Positions 35,201-43,261 of a stretch of 64,000 nucleotides of DNA are shown in pieces; the stretch's first letter is position 1; every line of letters begins with the position of its first letter. Below the pieces are notes generated by a model. That model had not been told where the DNA came from. It saw only the letters and a list, made by a program, of their open reading frames with translations, and ran no database searches. The translations under genes were made by a program, and so were the position numbers. The stretch comes from Mycolicibacterium neworleansense (GTDB taxonomy: Bacteria > Actinomycetota > Actinomycetes > Mycobacteriales > Mycobacteriaceae), in assembly GCF_001245615.1 (NCBI RefSeq), contig NZ_CWKH01000001.1, positions 3,162,001-3,226,000 of the forward strand, read 5' to 3'.

Positions 35201-35530
35201 GACTACAAGACCAACTGGCTCGGTACCGGCGACGCGACGCTCACCGCGGCCGACTACGGGCGGGACCGCATGGTCGAGGCCATGCTCCACTCGGACTATC
35301 CACTGCAAGCGTTGTTGTACAGCGTTGTGCTGCACCGGTTCCTGAGCTGGCGGTTGAAGGACTACGACCCGGCCACCCACCTGGGCGGGGTGATGTATCT
35401 GTTCGTGCGCGGGATGTGCGGGGCACAGACACCCGTCGTCGGCGGGCACCCGGCCGGGGTGTTCAGCTGGGAACCGCCCGCGGCGTTGGTGATCGCGATG
35501 TCAGAGCTACTGGATCAGGGAGCCTCGTGA
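32291..35530 (+). CDS. recB: Exodeoxyribonuclease V beta subunit RecB
   Basis: A 1079-residue UvrD-family helicase-nuclease. Walker A is EASAGTGKTFALAGL (near residues 18-32). Walker B is MVDEFQDTDPVQW. Motif III/IV is GDPKQAIYAFRGGDIDTY, and motif VI includes RLTYVAMTRAQSQ. The C-terminal RecB nuclease motif FVVVDYKTNWLG is intact. GTG 32291 is used because it overlaps the recC stop (GTGA); a longer upstream reading lies inside recC. recD follows with a TGATG overlap, so the three subunits are translationally coupled. Confidence 0.95.
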   Translation: MKVFDLLGPLPQPNSTTVLEASAGTGKTFALAGLVTRLVAEGTATLDQMLLITFGRAASQELRERVRAQIVGALVALADPSRADNDLLRYLVAADQQARAQRLRDALAGFDAATIATTHQFCQIVLKSLGVAGDSDSGVTLVESLDDLVCEIVDDLYLAHFGSQRDVPELGYAEALRLARVVVANPATELRPLDPEPESPAAIRVGFARAVLAELEIRKRRRGVLGYDDLLTRLAGALQSDDSAARVRMAQRWPIVMVDEFQDTDPVQWQVIERAFSGRSTLILIGDPKQAIYAFRGGDIDTYLRAAATAGDKQTLGTNWRSDSVLVDRLQAVLRGAELGGPDIVVHDVQANHQGHRLVGAPHNDPFRLRVVRRNRAGTKVIPIADLRGHIGRDLAADIGALLSSGATFDGDPLQARDIAVIVETHKDARACHTALLEAGIPAVYTGDSDVFNSEAAEDWLYLLEAFDQPHRPGLVRAAAATMFFGETAETLAAGGDALTDRVADTLRTWAGHARERGVAAILEAAQLAGMGKRVLSWQGGERLMTDLAHMTQLLGDTAHREGFGLAALRDWLRTQRDEGGGTSERNRRLDSDAAAVQIMTVWVSKGLQFPIVYLPFAFNRYVPEPDLVLFHDEGVRCLQVGGPEAGRAEAAADDSRLTYVAMTRAQSQVVAWWAPSNDEPNGGLSRLLRGRAPGQAEVPDRCGPAKVSDDDALARLRAWEAVGGPVLEESVIGAATPVPVRAIPDDLAARHFHRSIDTTWRRTSYSGLLRAAEEDGHGGVSSEPEVAELDDESTDIAVIAPGQGADVPSPMASLPTGAAFGSLVHAVLETADPLAADLTAELRAEVGRHAARWPVEVSADELAAALVPMHDTPLGPLAPGVTLRQIGPADRLCELDFEFPMAGGDLRGGDFARLADVGALLDEHLPAGDPMAVYAERLSTGLLGNQPLRGYLSGSVDVVLRIGRRFVVVDYKTNWLGTGDATLTAADYGRDRMVEAMLHSDYPLQALLYSVVLHRFLSWRLKDYDPATHLGGVMYLFVRGMCGAQTPVVGGHPAGVFSWEPPAALVIAMSELLDQGAS

Positions 35531-37191
35531 TGTTGGTCGCTTTCGCCGAGATCCTCGAACCCGCCGATGTGCACGTGGGCAGGCGGCTGAGCACGCTCGC
35601 CGAGGAGACCGATCCGTCGGTCATCTTGGCGCTGGCGCTGGCAGTGCGGGCGCTGCGCGGCGGTTCGGTATGTGTGGACCTGCGTTCGGTGGCCGAGCAG
35701 ACCCAGTTGCCGCAGTTGCCGTGGCCCGATGCCGACGAGTGGCTGGCGGCCGTGGCGGCCAGCCCGCTGCTGGGCACGCCCCCGGTGCTGCGGTTGTTCG
35801 GAGACTTGCTCTACCTCGACCGGTACTGGTTGGAGGAACAGCAGGTGTGCGACGACGTGCTGGCCTTGGTGGGCGCGCGGCCTGGCGGTTCGGCGCCCGA
35901 TGTGGCGCGGCTGTTCCCGCCCGGTTTCGAGGAGCAGCGGGCGGCGGCGAAAGTGGCGTTGTCGCAGGGGTTGACGGTGCTGACGGGCGGGCCGGGAACG
36001 GGCAAGACCACCACGGTGGCGCGGCTGTTGGCGCTGCTGGCCGAGCAGGCCGCGCTGGCCGGTCGCCCGTCGCTGCGGATCGCGCTGGCCGCGCCGACGG
36101 GTAAGGCCGCGGCCCGGCTGCAGGAGGCCGTGCAGCTTGAGGTGAGCCGGCTCGATGCCGTGGACCGGGAGCGGATCTCGGGTCTACAGGCCACCACGCT
36201 GCACCGGCTGCTGGGGCCGCGCCCGGATACGTCGTCACGGTTCCGTCATCACCGGGCAAATCGGTTGCCGCACGACGTGATCGTCATCGACGAGACCTCG
36301 ATGGTGTCGCTGACCATGATGGCCCGTCTGCTGGAAGCCGTGCGTCCGCAAACCCGGCTACTGCTGGTCGGTGATCCCGATCAGCTGGCCTCGGTGGAAG
36401 CCGGCGCGGTGTTGGCCGATCTGGTCGACGGGCTGGGCTCACGCGGGGTGGCGGCCCTGCAAACCTCGCACCGGTTCGGTGAGTCGATCGGCGCGCTGGC
36501 GTCAGCAATCCGGGCCGGCGACGCTTCAGCGGCGGTCGAGGTGTTGGCGGCCGGCGGCGAGCACGTCGAGTGGGTGTCGGCGGAGGCAGGCGAGCGGCTG
36601 CGGGAAGTGCTTGTGCCACATGCCCTTGCGCTGCGCCAGGCGGCGATCCTCGGGGATGGGCGTGCGGCGCTGGACATCCTCGACGAGCACCGGTTGTTGT
36701 GCGCGCACCGGCGTGGCCCGTCTGGCGTCGCGCAGTGGAACCGTCAGGTACAACGCTGGCTCGCCGAGGCGACCGGGGAGCCCATGTGGGCATCGTGGTA
36801 CGTGGGACGGCCAATCCTGGTGACGGCCAATGACTATGGGCTCAAGCTCTACAACGGCGACACCGGCGTCACGATCGCCACCCCGGACGGCCTGCGGGCC
36901 ATCGTTGGTGGCACCGTGGGCGGGTCCGCGTCATTCGCGACGGGCCGGCTCACCGAGGTGGAGACCATGCACGCCATGACGATCCACAAGTCTCAGGGCA
37001 GTCAGGCCGATGAGGTGACCGTGCTGCTACCGCCGGAAGATTCCCGCTTGTTGACGAGGGAGCTCTTCTACACCGCCGTCACCCGGGCCAAGACGCGAGT
37101 TCGCGTGGTGGGGTCCGAAGCGGAGATCCGCGCGGCTATCGTCCGGCAGGCAGTCCGAGCGACCGGCCTGCGAAAGCGGCTGAAGCTCTAA
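35530..37191 (+). CDS. recD: Exodeoxyribonuclease V alpha subunit RecD
   Basis: A 553-residue SF1B helicase. Walker A is TGGPGTGKTTTVARLLALL (near residues 155). Walker B is VIVIDETSMVSLTMMARLL, with LLLVGDPDQLASVEAGAVLADL downstream. The C-terminal UvrD-like motif includes AMTIHKSQGSQADEVTVLLP and LFYTAVTRAKTRVRVVG. ATG 35530 shares one base with the recB stop (TGATG); GTG 35527 is in frame. Its 3' end overlaps a small convergent membrane-protein gene by 4 nt. Confidence 0.95.
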   Translation: MLVAFAEILEPADVHVGRRLSTLAEETDPSVILALALAVRALRGGSVCVDLRSVAEQTQLPQLPWPDADEWLAAVAASPLLGTPPVLRLFGDLLYLDRYWLEEQQVCDDVLALVGARPGGSAPDVARLFPPGFEEQRAAAKVALSQGLTVLTGGPGTGKTTTVARLLALLAEQAALAGRPSLRIALAAPTGKAAARLQEAVQLEVSRLDAVDRERISGLQATTLHRLLGPRPDTSSRFRHHRANRLPHDVIVIDETSMVSLTMMARLLEAVRPQTRLLLVGDPDQLASVEAGAVLADLVDGLGSRGVAALQTSHRFGESIGALASAIRAGDASAAVEVLAAGGEHVEWVSAEAGERLREVLVPHALALRQAAILGDGRAALDILDEHRLLCAHRRGPSGVAQWNRQVQRWLAEATGEPMWASWYVGRPILVTANDYGLKLYNGDTGVTIATPDGLRAIVGGTVGGSASFATGRLTEVETMHAMTIHKSQGSQADEVTVLLPPEDSRLLTRELFYTAVTRAKTRVRVVGSEAEIRAAIVRQAVRATGLRKRLKL

Positions 37192-37337
37192 ACAGCGCGT
37201 CCGGCGAAAAATGCGCCGGAGATGAGGCCGATCGCGAGTGCCAGGGTAGGTAGGCCCATCGCCGCAGCCGTTACGACGCCGGCGACCGCGCCGATGCCGA
37301 GCACCAGCAGAAGTACGCCCACAAATGCACCGACCAT
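37188..37337 (-). CDS. Small membrane protein (49 aa)
   Basis: A 49-residue, almost wholly hydrophobic protein with two helices (VGAFVGVLLLVLGIGAVAGVV and LPTLALAIGLISGAFFAG) and no charged loop. AAAGGG 8 nt before ATG 37337 is a good ribosome-binding site, supporting a real gene. Function unknown. It overlaps the convergent recD stop by 4 nt. An upstream in-frame GTG region would add a Cys-rich, unlikely N-terminus. Confidence 0.55.
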   Translation of the reverse strand: MVGAFVGVLLLVLGIGAVAGVVTAAAMGLPTLALAIGLISGAFFAGRAV

Positions 37338-37497
37338 TGCACGCCCTTTCCTATGACAGCGATCACAATGTACATCGCCGGTGGGCTGAATCACATACGG
37401 ATCGCGCACCAATTTGGTTAACGATTCCGCGGCAAAATGTATAGCTGAGCTTGGTATATGCCTTGTTCGGCGCTTGTCAGCGAACTCGGGCGCAGGC

Positions 37498-37977
37498 CTA
37501 TCCGGCGCCCGAGGCGCTCAGCGCTACGAGCACCAGCCCGGTGACGGTCACAAACGTCAGCAACGAGATCGCGAAGGCGCGTCCCCACCGGTGCCTGGGC
37601 GCGGCGAACGGCAACACGAGCGACCAGACGAGTCCCAGCGGGAGGTACATCAGGATGCCGAAGACGATCCCGTAACCATGCGGATCGCTGGCCGAGTCCG
37701 TGTCGAAGGCCGAACTCAGCATCACAAAGACGACCAGTGCCCAGAGCACCATCGCACCGCCGCCGATGAGCCCGGCGAAGCCGCGGATCGCGAGCGTGGT
37801 CTGGTATTGCCGCTTGGCCGCAGCGGATTGCTGGACATGGGCGTGGGGCGCGTAGGCCTGCGGGCCGTACCGGTCCACCCACTCATGCGGGTATTCCTCT
37901 GGTGGCGAATCCTCCACGGCAACCCCCGGCTCGGTGTTCTCCCCAGGATATGGGCGCAAACCTGGGGCGACGCACAC
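37498..37977 (-). CDS. Three- to four-helix membrane protein, unknown function
   Basis: A 159-residue protein from GTG 37977. A Pro/Tyr/His-rich cytoplasmic N-terminus of ~55 residues (PPEEYPHEWVDRYGPQAYAPHAH) precedes helices GFAGLIGGGAMVLWALVVFVML, GIVFGILMYLPLGLVWSLVLPF and FAISLLTFVTVTGLVLVAL. It lies 9 bp after the secreted hydrolase gene and is probably co-transcribed with it. An internal GTG (VEDSPPEEY) is another possible start. No family recognised. Confidence 0.6.
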   Translation of the reverse strand: MCVAPGLRPYPGENTEPGVAVEDSPPEEYPHEWVDRYGPQAYAPHAHVQQSAAAKRQYQTTLAIRGFAGLIGGGAMVLWALVVFVMLSSAFDTDSASDPHGYGIVFGILMYLPLGLVWSLVLPFAAPRHRWGRAFAISLLTFVTVTGLVLVALSASGAG

Positions 37978-37986
37978 CGATTTCGC

Positions 37987-39558
37987 TCAGACGGCGATCG
38001 CGACGGATTGGCCGGCCAGCGGTTCGTACACCGCGTATCGGAACAGGGCGTCGAGGAGCGGCCCTACCAGTCCGTCCCACGGTGTCGCCTGTACCGGGTC
38101 GGCCGAGGTGAACGGCAGCACCACCGCGGTGGCGGTGCCCGCTGAGGTCGGGATGTCGATGCTCTGCTGCGGCTCTCCGTGGATCCCGTCGTCGGTCCCG
38201 TTGAACATGTCGTTGATCCAGCCGGCCGAGATCGTCTTGACCGCTTCGGTGTTCTGCGGTTGCGAGAAGCCGGCGATGAAGTACTCGGCGAATTGCAGGA
38301 TCGGGTTGCCGCCGGTCATTCCGTCGATGTGGCGCCCGCCGACCAGCATAACGCCGTTGAACTGCCCGGGCCGGGCGGCCTGGAGTTCGTCGCCGACGGT
38401 GCCGTTGCGATTCCACACATAGCGTTCGGATGAAATCAGCAGTACGGGACGGTAATTGGCGCCGCTCAGCTGGTCCAGCGCGTCGGGCATGTCGTTGTGG
38501 GTGTCCACCGCGTCGAGCAGCACGATCCCCGCCAGATCGTCGACAGCACCGTTTTCGACCATGCGCCCGGCGGCGCCGGTGACCAGCATCCCGCCCAGAG
38601 AATGGCCGACGAGAACGAACTTGGCGGGCAATGTGACGGGGTGGCCTGCCGCCGCACTGGCGCTCGCGGTGAGTTCGGACCGGTCCTCGGCGAACAGGTC
38701 GGCCACGGACTGCTGCATCGGTTCTCCCCCGATCCATTCGCCGTCCGTGTCGAACAGGTTTGACGACAATGTGGGGACTACCACGATGCTGTTCGTCGAC
38801 TCGGCCAGATAGGCCGCGGTGTAGCTGTACATCGGGCCGGTGGCCATGAAGCCATGCTGCAGATAGATCACGCCGGTGGCGGAGTCCGGGTCTTCGGGGA
38901 AATACCAGTCGGCGCGCACCGTCTGGTCGGTTCCCGGCATGTCGAGCGTCGACGTGCGCACCGTGACGGTGCTGCCCGGCGGGAGTGCCGGCGGACCCGA
39001 AAACACCTGCAGCGCAGCGCCGACCACGTTGAACACCAGTGATCCGACGATGTTGACCAGCGGTGCCGAATCCTGCCCGGTCGCCCGGGTTCTGATCGCC
39101 GCGGTGGGAACCTTGTCGGTGCGATCGGCGATCAGAGTGCGGCCCGGCGTGGCGATACGGTCGACGGCACCAGTGATCAAGGGCTTCTCCGCGGCGACAT
39201 CGATGGCCTTCCGAATCTCTGGCATCAAACGCTTTGTCGAGAGCTTGGGCCGCGGAAGTGATTGCGCCGTCCGCAGAGTGGGCCGCCGGTCGAGGGCGCC
39301 GGTGAGCGCCGTGCGGGCCCTCGTCGCGATGTCGTCGACCCGACGCACCTTCTCCTTGCGCGGGCCCAGGCGTGCGGGCTTGTCGCGTCGCAATGACGGT
39401 TTGTCAGAGTCCTTGGCGGACTGCGTCGTTGAATCTCCGCTGCCGGGATCGGCCTGCGCCGGAGCAACTCCCACAGTCAACCCCATCCACAGGGCAACCA
39501 CCAGCACACCCCACCCCAACGCCAGCACTACCCGGCCCGCACTCCCCCGTTTGGTCAC
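37987..39558 (-). CDS. Secreted alpha/beta hydrolase (lipase/esterase-like)
   Basis: A 523-residue exported hydrolase. The signal peptide is VVLALGWGVLVVALWMGLTVGVAPAQA (cleaved before DPGSGD). A basic, repeat-poor linker of ~130 residues follows, then the hydrolase domain with strand-loop VIYLQHGFMATGPMYSYTAAYLA, nucleophile elbow FVLVGHSLGGMLVTGAAG, and Asp in IVLLDAVDTHNDMP. The lid region may include GGRHIDGMTGGNPILQFAEYFIAGF. It is likely a cell-wall or secreted lipase. GTG 39558 is the start. It is divergent from a TetR gene with an inverted repeat between them. Confidence 0.75.
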   Translation of the reverse strand: MTKRGSAGRVVLALGWGVLVVALWMGLTVGVAPAQADPGSGDSTTQSAKDSDKPSLRRDKPARLGPRKEKVRRVDDIATRARTALTGALDRRPTLRTAQSLPRPKLSTKRLMPEIRKAIDVAAEKPLITGAVDRIATPGRTLIADRTDKVPTAAIRTRATGQDSAPLVNIVGSLVFNVVGAALQVFSGPPALPPGSTVTVRTSTLDMPGTDQTVRADWYFPEDPDSATGVIYLQHGFMATGPMYSYTAAYLAESTNSIVVVPTLSSNLFDTDGEWIGGEPMQQSVADLFAEDRSELTASASAAAGHPVTLPAKFVLVGHSLGGMLVTGAAGRMVENGAVDDLAGIVLLDAVDTHNDMPDALDQLSGANYRPVLLISSERYVWNRNGTVGDELQAARPGQFNGVMLVGGRHIDGMTGGNPILQFAEYFIAGFSQPQNTEAVKTISAGWINDMFNGTDDGIHGEPQQSIDIPTSAGTATAVVLPFTSADPVQATPWDGLVGPLLDALFRYAVYEPLAGQSVAIAV

Positions 39559-39601
39559 GCAGGCACGCTAACCGGCGGCATCGCCGTCGCGCAGGAAAAT
39601 A

Positions 39602-39623
39602 GAACAAATTGGGAAAAATGTTC
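39602..39623. promoter_or_regulatory. Inverted repeat GAACA-N12-TGTTC before the TetR gene
   Basis: GAACA (39602-39606) and TGTTC (39619-39623) lie 44 bp from the secreted hydrolase start and 76 bp before the tetR start. A nested GGAA/TTCC pair (39612-39615, 39621-39624) overlaps it. It is the likely operator for the adjacent TetR protein; short arms make this uncertain. Confidence 0.45.
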
Positions 39624-39698
39624 CTTTAATGCTGGATCGAGGAGCTCTCGGCTTCCGTCATACTGAAACCCCACAACGCCGTAGAGCAGGACGATCGA

Positions 39699-40340
39699 TT
39701 GTCAGCACCAGTTCGACGCACCCGCGGACGGCCGGTGGGCGGGGGCAATACTGCCGAGCAGGCCCGCGAGCTGTTGATGGACGCCGCCGAGCATCTGTTC
39801 ACCACTCGCGGATACCGAACCTCGACAATGGAAGTCATCGCCCACGAGGCCGGGTATTCGCGTACCGCGATCTACCGTCAGTTCGCCAACCGCAACGAGT
39901 TGATCGCAGCCATGGTGCAGCGCACCACTCAGCGCCACATGGCCTCGATCCTGGAGCGCATCCCCGCGGATGCCGGGCCCATCGACCTCCTGATCGAGAG
40001 CATGGTCATCGTGGCGACCGAGTTGGTCGCCGATCCGCTACTCAACACGATCGCCGACCAGACTCCCGATGGCACGATCGCGTCGTTGATCGCCAAGGAC
40101 TCGGATCTGACGGACCTGGTGACCACCACCGTCGAGGCCATCATCGCCGACGACGCCGCCCAGTTCCGGCCCGGTCTGCACCCGCACGATCTGGCGCAGT
40201 TCATCATCGCGACGTCGCTGAGCTTCCTGGTGAAGGCCGTGCCCGTGCGCAACGATCCGGCGGTGGCACGGGACTACATCGAGACGTTCATCCTGCCGGC
40301 GATCGTGAAGAAGCCACCGCCGCCGCGTCGCGTTTTCTGA
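39699..40340 (+). CDS. TetR family transcriptional regulator
   Basis: A 213-residue TetR protein. The DNA-binding domain is at about residues 20-68 (ARELLMDAAEHLFTTRGYRTSTMEVIAHEAGYSRTAIYRQFANRNEL), with a basic RRTRGRPVGGG leader before it. The ligand domain is helical with no known ligand. The start is TTG 39699 (AGGA upstream); no ATG is available nearby in frame. Divergent from the secreted hydrolase and convergent with the SDR gene 9 bp away. Confidence 0.88.
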   Translation: MSAPVRRTRGRPVGGGNTAEQARELLMDAAEHLFTTRGYRTSTMEVIAHEAGYSRTAIYRQFANRNELIAAMVQRTTQRHMASILERIPADAGPIDLLIESMVIVATELVADPLLNTIADQTPDGTIASLIAKDSDLTDLVTTTVEAIIADDAAQFRPGLHPHDLAQFIIATSLSFLVKAVPVRNDPAVARDYIETFILPAIVKKPPPPRRVF

Positions 40341-40349
40341 GCAGCAACC

Positions 40350-41231
40350 TCAGTCGAAGTAGTGCCCGCGGTCGAGATCCTCGAGCAGCCCGGCTTCGGA
40401 TGGCTGCCAACCGAACCGTTCGCGGGTCAGCACGCTGGAGGTCGGGACGTCGAGGGCGAACATGCCGCCGATCCACCCGAAGTGCTCGAAGGCCTGTTCG
40501 GCCGGGACCGAGGTCACGGGGAGCCCGAGGTGGCGGCCGATGGTGGCGGCGATGTCCCGGCCTGCGATGCCCTCCTCGGCGACCGCGTGCAGAACCGTCC
40601 CCGTGGGCGCCTGCTCCAAGGCCAGCCGGAACAGCGGGGCGGCGTCGAGACGGTGGACGGCCGGCCACCGGTTGGCGCCGTCACCGATGTAGGCCGACAC
40701 ACCCTTTTCCCGGGCGATCTGGATCAGCCTGGGCACGAAGCCGTGATCGCCTTCGCCGTGCGTCGTCGGTGACAATCGCACGATCGAGGCCCGGACACCT
40801 TGGTCAGTGAAGGCCAGCGCCGCGGGTTCCGAGTGCCGGGGCAACCCGGGTTGAAACGCGTCGTTCTCGGTGAAGGTGCGCCCGGCGTTGTGACCGGCCA
40901 CGCCGGAAGTGACGACCAGCGGTCGGCCCGAGCCCACGAGGGTCGAGCCGAGAACTTGGATGGCGCGACGGTCCAGCTCCCCGGCATCGGTGAAGTTGTC
41001 GAAGTCGTGATGAAAGGCCAGGTGAATCACACCGTCGCTGGCGCCGGCGGCGGCCCGCAGGCTGTCGTGGTCATTCAGATCGCCGCGATGGACGCCGGCT
41101 CCGGTCGCGCGGATGTCGGCGGCCGAGGCGTCGGAGCGGGCCAGGCCGACGACGTCGTGCCCGTGCGCAACGAGATCGCGAACCACCGCGGTGCCGACGA
41201 AGCCCGATGCGCCGGTGACGAAAACCTTCAT
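40350..41231 (-). CDS. NAD(P)-dependent epimerase/dehydratase-like SDR
   Basis: A 293-residue extended/atypical SDR. The dinucleotide motif is VFVTGASGFVGTAVVRDL (TGxxGxxG, residues 3-20). DGVIHLAFHH follows mid-domain, then a GDGANRWPAVHRLDAAPLF segment typical of the atypical SDR group. The Tyr-x3-Lys catalytic pair is not evident, as in NmrA/reductase-like relatives. It is divergent from a TetR gene across a 46-bp paired operator and is probably repressed by it. Substrate unknown. Confidence 0.85.
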   Translation of the reverse strand: MKVFVTGASGFVGTAVVRDLVAHGHDVVGLARSDASAADIRATGAGVHRGDLNDHDSLRAAAGASDGVIHLAFHHDFDNFTDAGELDRRAIQVLGSTLVGSGRPLVVTSGVAGHNAGRTFTENDAFQPGLPRHSEPAALAFTDQGVRASIVRLSPTTHGEGDHGFVPRLIQIAREKGVSAYIGDGANRWPAVHRLDAAPLFRLALEQAPTGTVLHAVAEEGIAGRDIAATIGRHLGLPVTSVPAEQAFEHFGWIGGMFALDVPTSSVLTRERFGWQPSEAGLLEDLDRGHYFD

Positions 41232-41243
41232 GGAATCCTCCTG

Positions 41244-41289
41244 ATGTCAGTGACTGTCATCAGGTGAACGCGATGACAGTCACTGACAT
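41244..41289. promoter_or_regulatory. Long inverted repeat, two 18-bp arms, SDR/TetR divergon
   Basis: ATGTCAGTGACTGTCATC (41244-41261) and its exact reverse complement (41272-41289) flank a 10-nt spacer. Inside each arm, TGACAGT/ACTGACA is itself a near-palindrome of TetR-operator size, so this may be two binding sites. It sits 12 bp from the SDR start and 18 bp before the TetR start, controlling both. Confidence 0.75.
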
Positions 41290-41307
41290 TCCCTAGGATC
41301 AGATTCC

Positions 41308-41871
41308 ATGAGCCGCTGGGAGCCCAACGCGAGTGACCGCCTGCAGGAGGCGGCCTTGCAGCTCTACCTTGAGCGCGGGTTCGACCAGAGCACGGTCGCC
41401 GAGATCGCCGAGCGGGCCGGGCTGACCGAGCGCACCTATTTCCGCTATTTCGCCGACAAACGCGAGGCACTGTTCGGCGGACAGGCCATGCTCACCGAGA
41501 TTCTGCTCGCCGGAATCGCCGACGCCCCGGCCGACGGCGCACCGCTCGACGTCATCGGTACCGCGCTGACCGCACTCGGGGCGATGTTCGACGGCCGGCG
41601 CGACCATGCCCGGCGCCGGCAGTCGGTCATCGACGCCAACCCCGCGCTGCAGGAGCGTGAGCTGATCAAACTCGCCACCCTGTCCACCGCGATGGCCGAA
41701 GCGCTACGTGACCGCGGCATCGACGATCCGGCGGCACAGTTGGCCGCCGAAACCGGGATGGCGGTGTTCAAGGTGGCATTCGGCCGATGGGTGCACGACA
41801 GCACCGCTGCCGGCCTGGCCGAGATCGTCACCTCGACGATGGATGACCTGAAGGCGTTGACCGCCCAGTAG
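41308..41871 (+). CDS. TetR family transcriptional regulator
   Basis: A 187-residue TetR repressor. Its DNA-binding domain (ASDRLQEAALQLYLERGFDQSTVAEIAERAGLTERTYFRYFADKREAL, residues about 7-55) is of the kind that often precedes a TetR_C domain. The Y-F-R-Y-F recognition segment is standard. It is separated from the divergent SDR gene by a conspicuous paired operator and probably represses both genes. It ends 9 bp before the convergent L,D-transpeptidase stop. Confidence 0.9.
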   Translation: MSRWEPNASDRLQEAALQLYLERGFDQSTVAEIAERAGLTERTYFRYFADKREALFGGQAMLTEILLAGIADAPADGAPLDVIGTALTALGAMFDGRRDHARRRQSVIDANPALQERELIKLATLSTAMAEALRDRGIDDPAAQLAAETGMAVFKVAFGRWVHDSTAAGLAEIVTSTMDDLKALTAQ

Positions 41872-41880
41872 CCGCGACGC

Positions 41881-43134
41881 TCAGCGCAGGGCGCTGCCCT
41901 TGACCCATTCGGCCCAGGGCACCGACCAGTCGCCGTTGTTCTCGGGCTTCAGCGGATCCCCGCCGGTGTTGCGGATCTCGACGATGTCACCGGGCACCGA
42001 GAAGTTGTAGAACCACTCGGCGTTCTCGCCGCTGAGGTTCAGACAGCCGTGGCTGACGTTCTCCTTGCCCTGCGCCCAGATCGTCGAGTTCAACTGGTGC
42101 AGGTAGATGCCGTCGATGCTGATCCGCGTGGCCCACGGGATGGTGGTCTTGTAGCCCAGGCGCGAGTTGACCGGCAGGCCGTAGGTCGATGAGTCCATCA
42201 CCACCGGATTGGCCTTGTCCATCACGGTGTAGACGCCGCGCGGGGTCCAGAAGCTCATCGTGGTGCCGCCGACGGTTTCGGTGCCGCCCATGCCCATCGA
42301 GGTCGGCATGGTGCGCACCAGCTTGCCGTTCTCGTAGACCCGGACCTGCTTGTCGGTGTCGTCGGCGACGGTGACGTGCGAGGCGCCGATGGTGAAGGAG
42401 ACCTTCTCGTCCTGCGCGCCGTAGAGATCGTCGCCGAGCTTGGCGCCGTAGATGCCGGCGTCGACGGTCACCTTGGTGCCCGGGGCGTAGTACTTCTCCG
42501 GGCGCCAGTGCGCGGTCTGGTCATCGATCCAGTTCCACGCGCCGACGGCCTTGGGCTCGGTGATGACCCTCATCCGGTTCTCGGCGCTGGCCTTGTCGGT
42601 GACCGGCTCGTCGAACCGCGCGACGATCACCATGCCGACGCCGTAGGTGGCGCCGTCCTGCAGCGGGGCGTAGTTCGTCCCGTTGAGATAGACGCGGGCC
42701 TGGTAGCCGGGGGTCACGGTACTGAACGAGACGGTCTTGCGGGTCGGCATGCCGCCGGGACCGCGCGCATCGACCTTGAGCGTGTAGGTGCGGCCATAGC
42801 CGAGCGTGGTGGTCGGCTTCCAGGTCCTGGCGTCGGGGGTGAGGACGCCGGGGATTTCCTTGCCCGCGTCGTTGAGCATCGTCACGCGCGCCACGGTGCC
42901 GGTGTCGGCGGTGACCATGATCCGGGCCAGCGGGTCGACCTCAGCGTCAGGCTTGGGGGTGATGGTCAGTTTGGCCGGCTCGGTGGGTGAGGGCTGCGGG
43001 ACGCCTTGTGGCGGCGCGGCCAACGTCTGGCAGTGCTCGGCGCAGTCCGGCAGGGCCGAGACAACGACACCACCTGACACGGCCAACACAGCAAGTGCGA
43101 CCGCGAGGTAGGCACGACGAACAGACGTCAACAT
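41881..43134 (-). CDS. L,D-transpeptidase with Ig-like domains (LdtMt2/LdtMt5 type)
   Basis: A 417-residue exported L,D-transpeptidase that forms 3-3 cross-links in peptidoglycan. An N-terminal anchor LAVALAVLAVSGGVVVSA is followed by a short Pro-rich linker and two Ig-like domains (about residues 55-250). The YkuD domain contains the catalytic Cys in ENVSHGCLNLSGENAEWFY, with His in IYLHQLNSTIW. GDWSVPWAEW at the C-terminus is a common cap segment. ATG 43134 has GGAGTG upstream; GTG 43137 is an alternative. Members of this group are sensitive to carbapenems. Confidence 0.92.
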   Translation of the reverse strand: MLTSVRRAYLAVALAVLAVSGGVVVSALPDCAEHCQTLAAPPQGVPQPSPTEPAKLTITPKPDAEVDPLARIMVTADTGTVARVTMLNDAGKEIPGVLTPDARTWKPTTTLGYGRTYTLKVDARGPGGMPTRKTVSFSTVTPGYQARVYLNGTNYAPLQDGATYGVGMVIVARFDEPVTDKASAENRMRVITEPKAVGAWNWIDDQTAHWRPEKYYAPGTKVTVDAGIYGAKLGDDLYGAQDEKVSFTIGASHVTVADDTDKQVRVYENGKLVRTMPTSMGMGGTETVGGTTMSFWTPRGVYTVMDKANPVVMDSSTYGLPVNSRLGYKTTIPWATRISIDGIYLHQLNSTIWAQGKENVSHGCLNLSGENAEWFYNFSVPGDIVEIRNTGGDPLKPENNGDWSVPWAEWVKGSALR

Positions 43135-43261
43135 CACTCCAATGTGGTTCGGCGAGGGCCATATTGATCGAGGTTCCGATCGTGCATCAATCGTAACCGG
43201 AGCCCATGATCTTCCACACAAGGGCTACCCGCCGTAGGCGAGTCGTGATCGTCTCGTTGCC

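Noticed and set aside
33449..35449. A 666-codon minus-strand open frame
   Set aside because: Entirely antisense to recB; His/Gln/Arg-rich with no domain.
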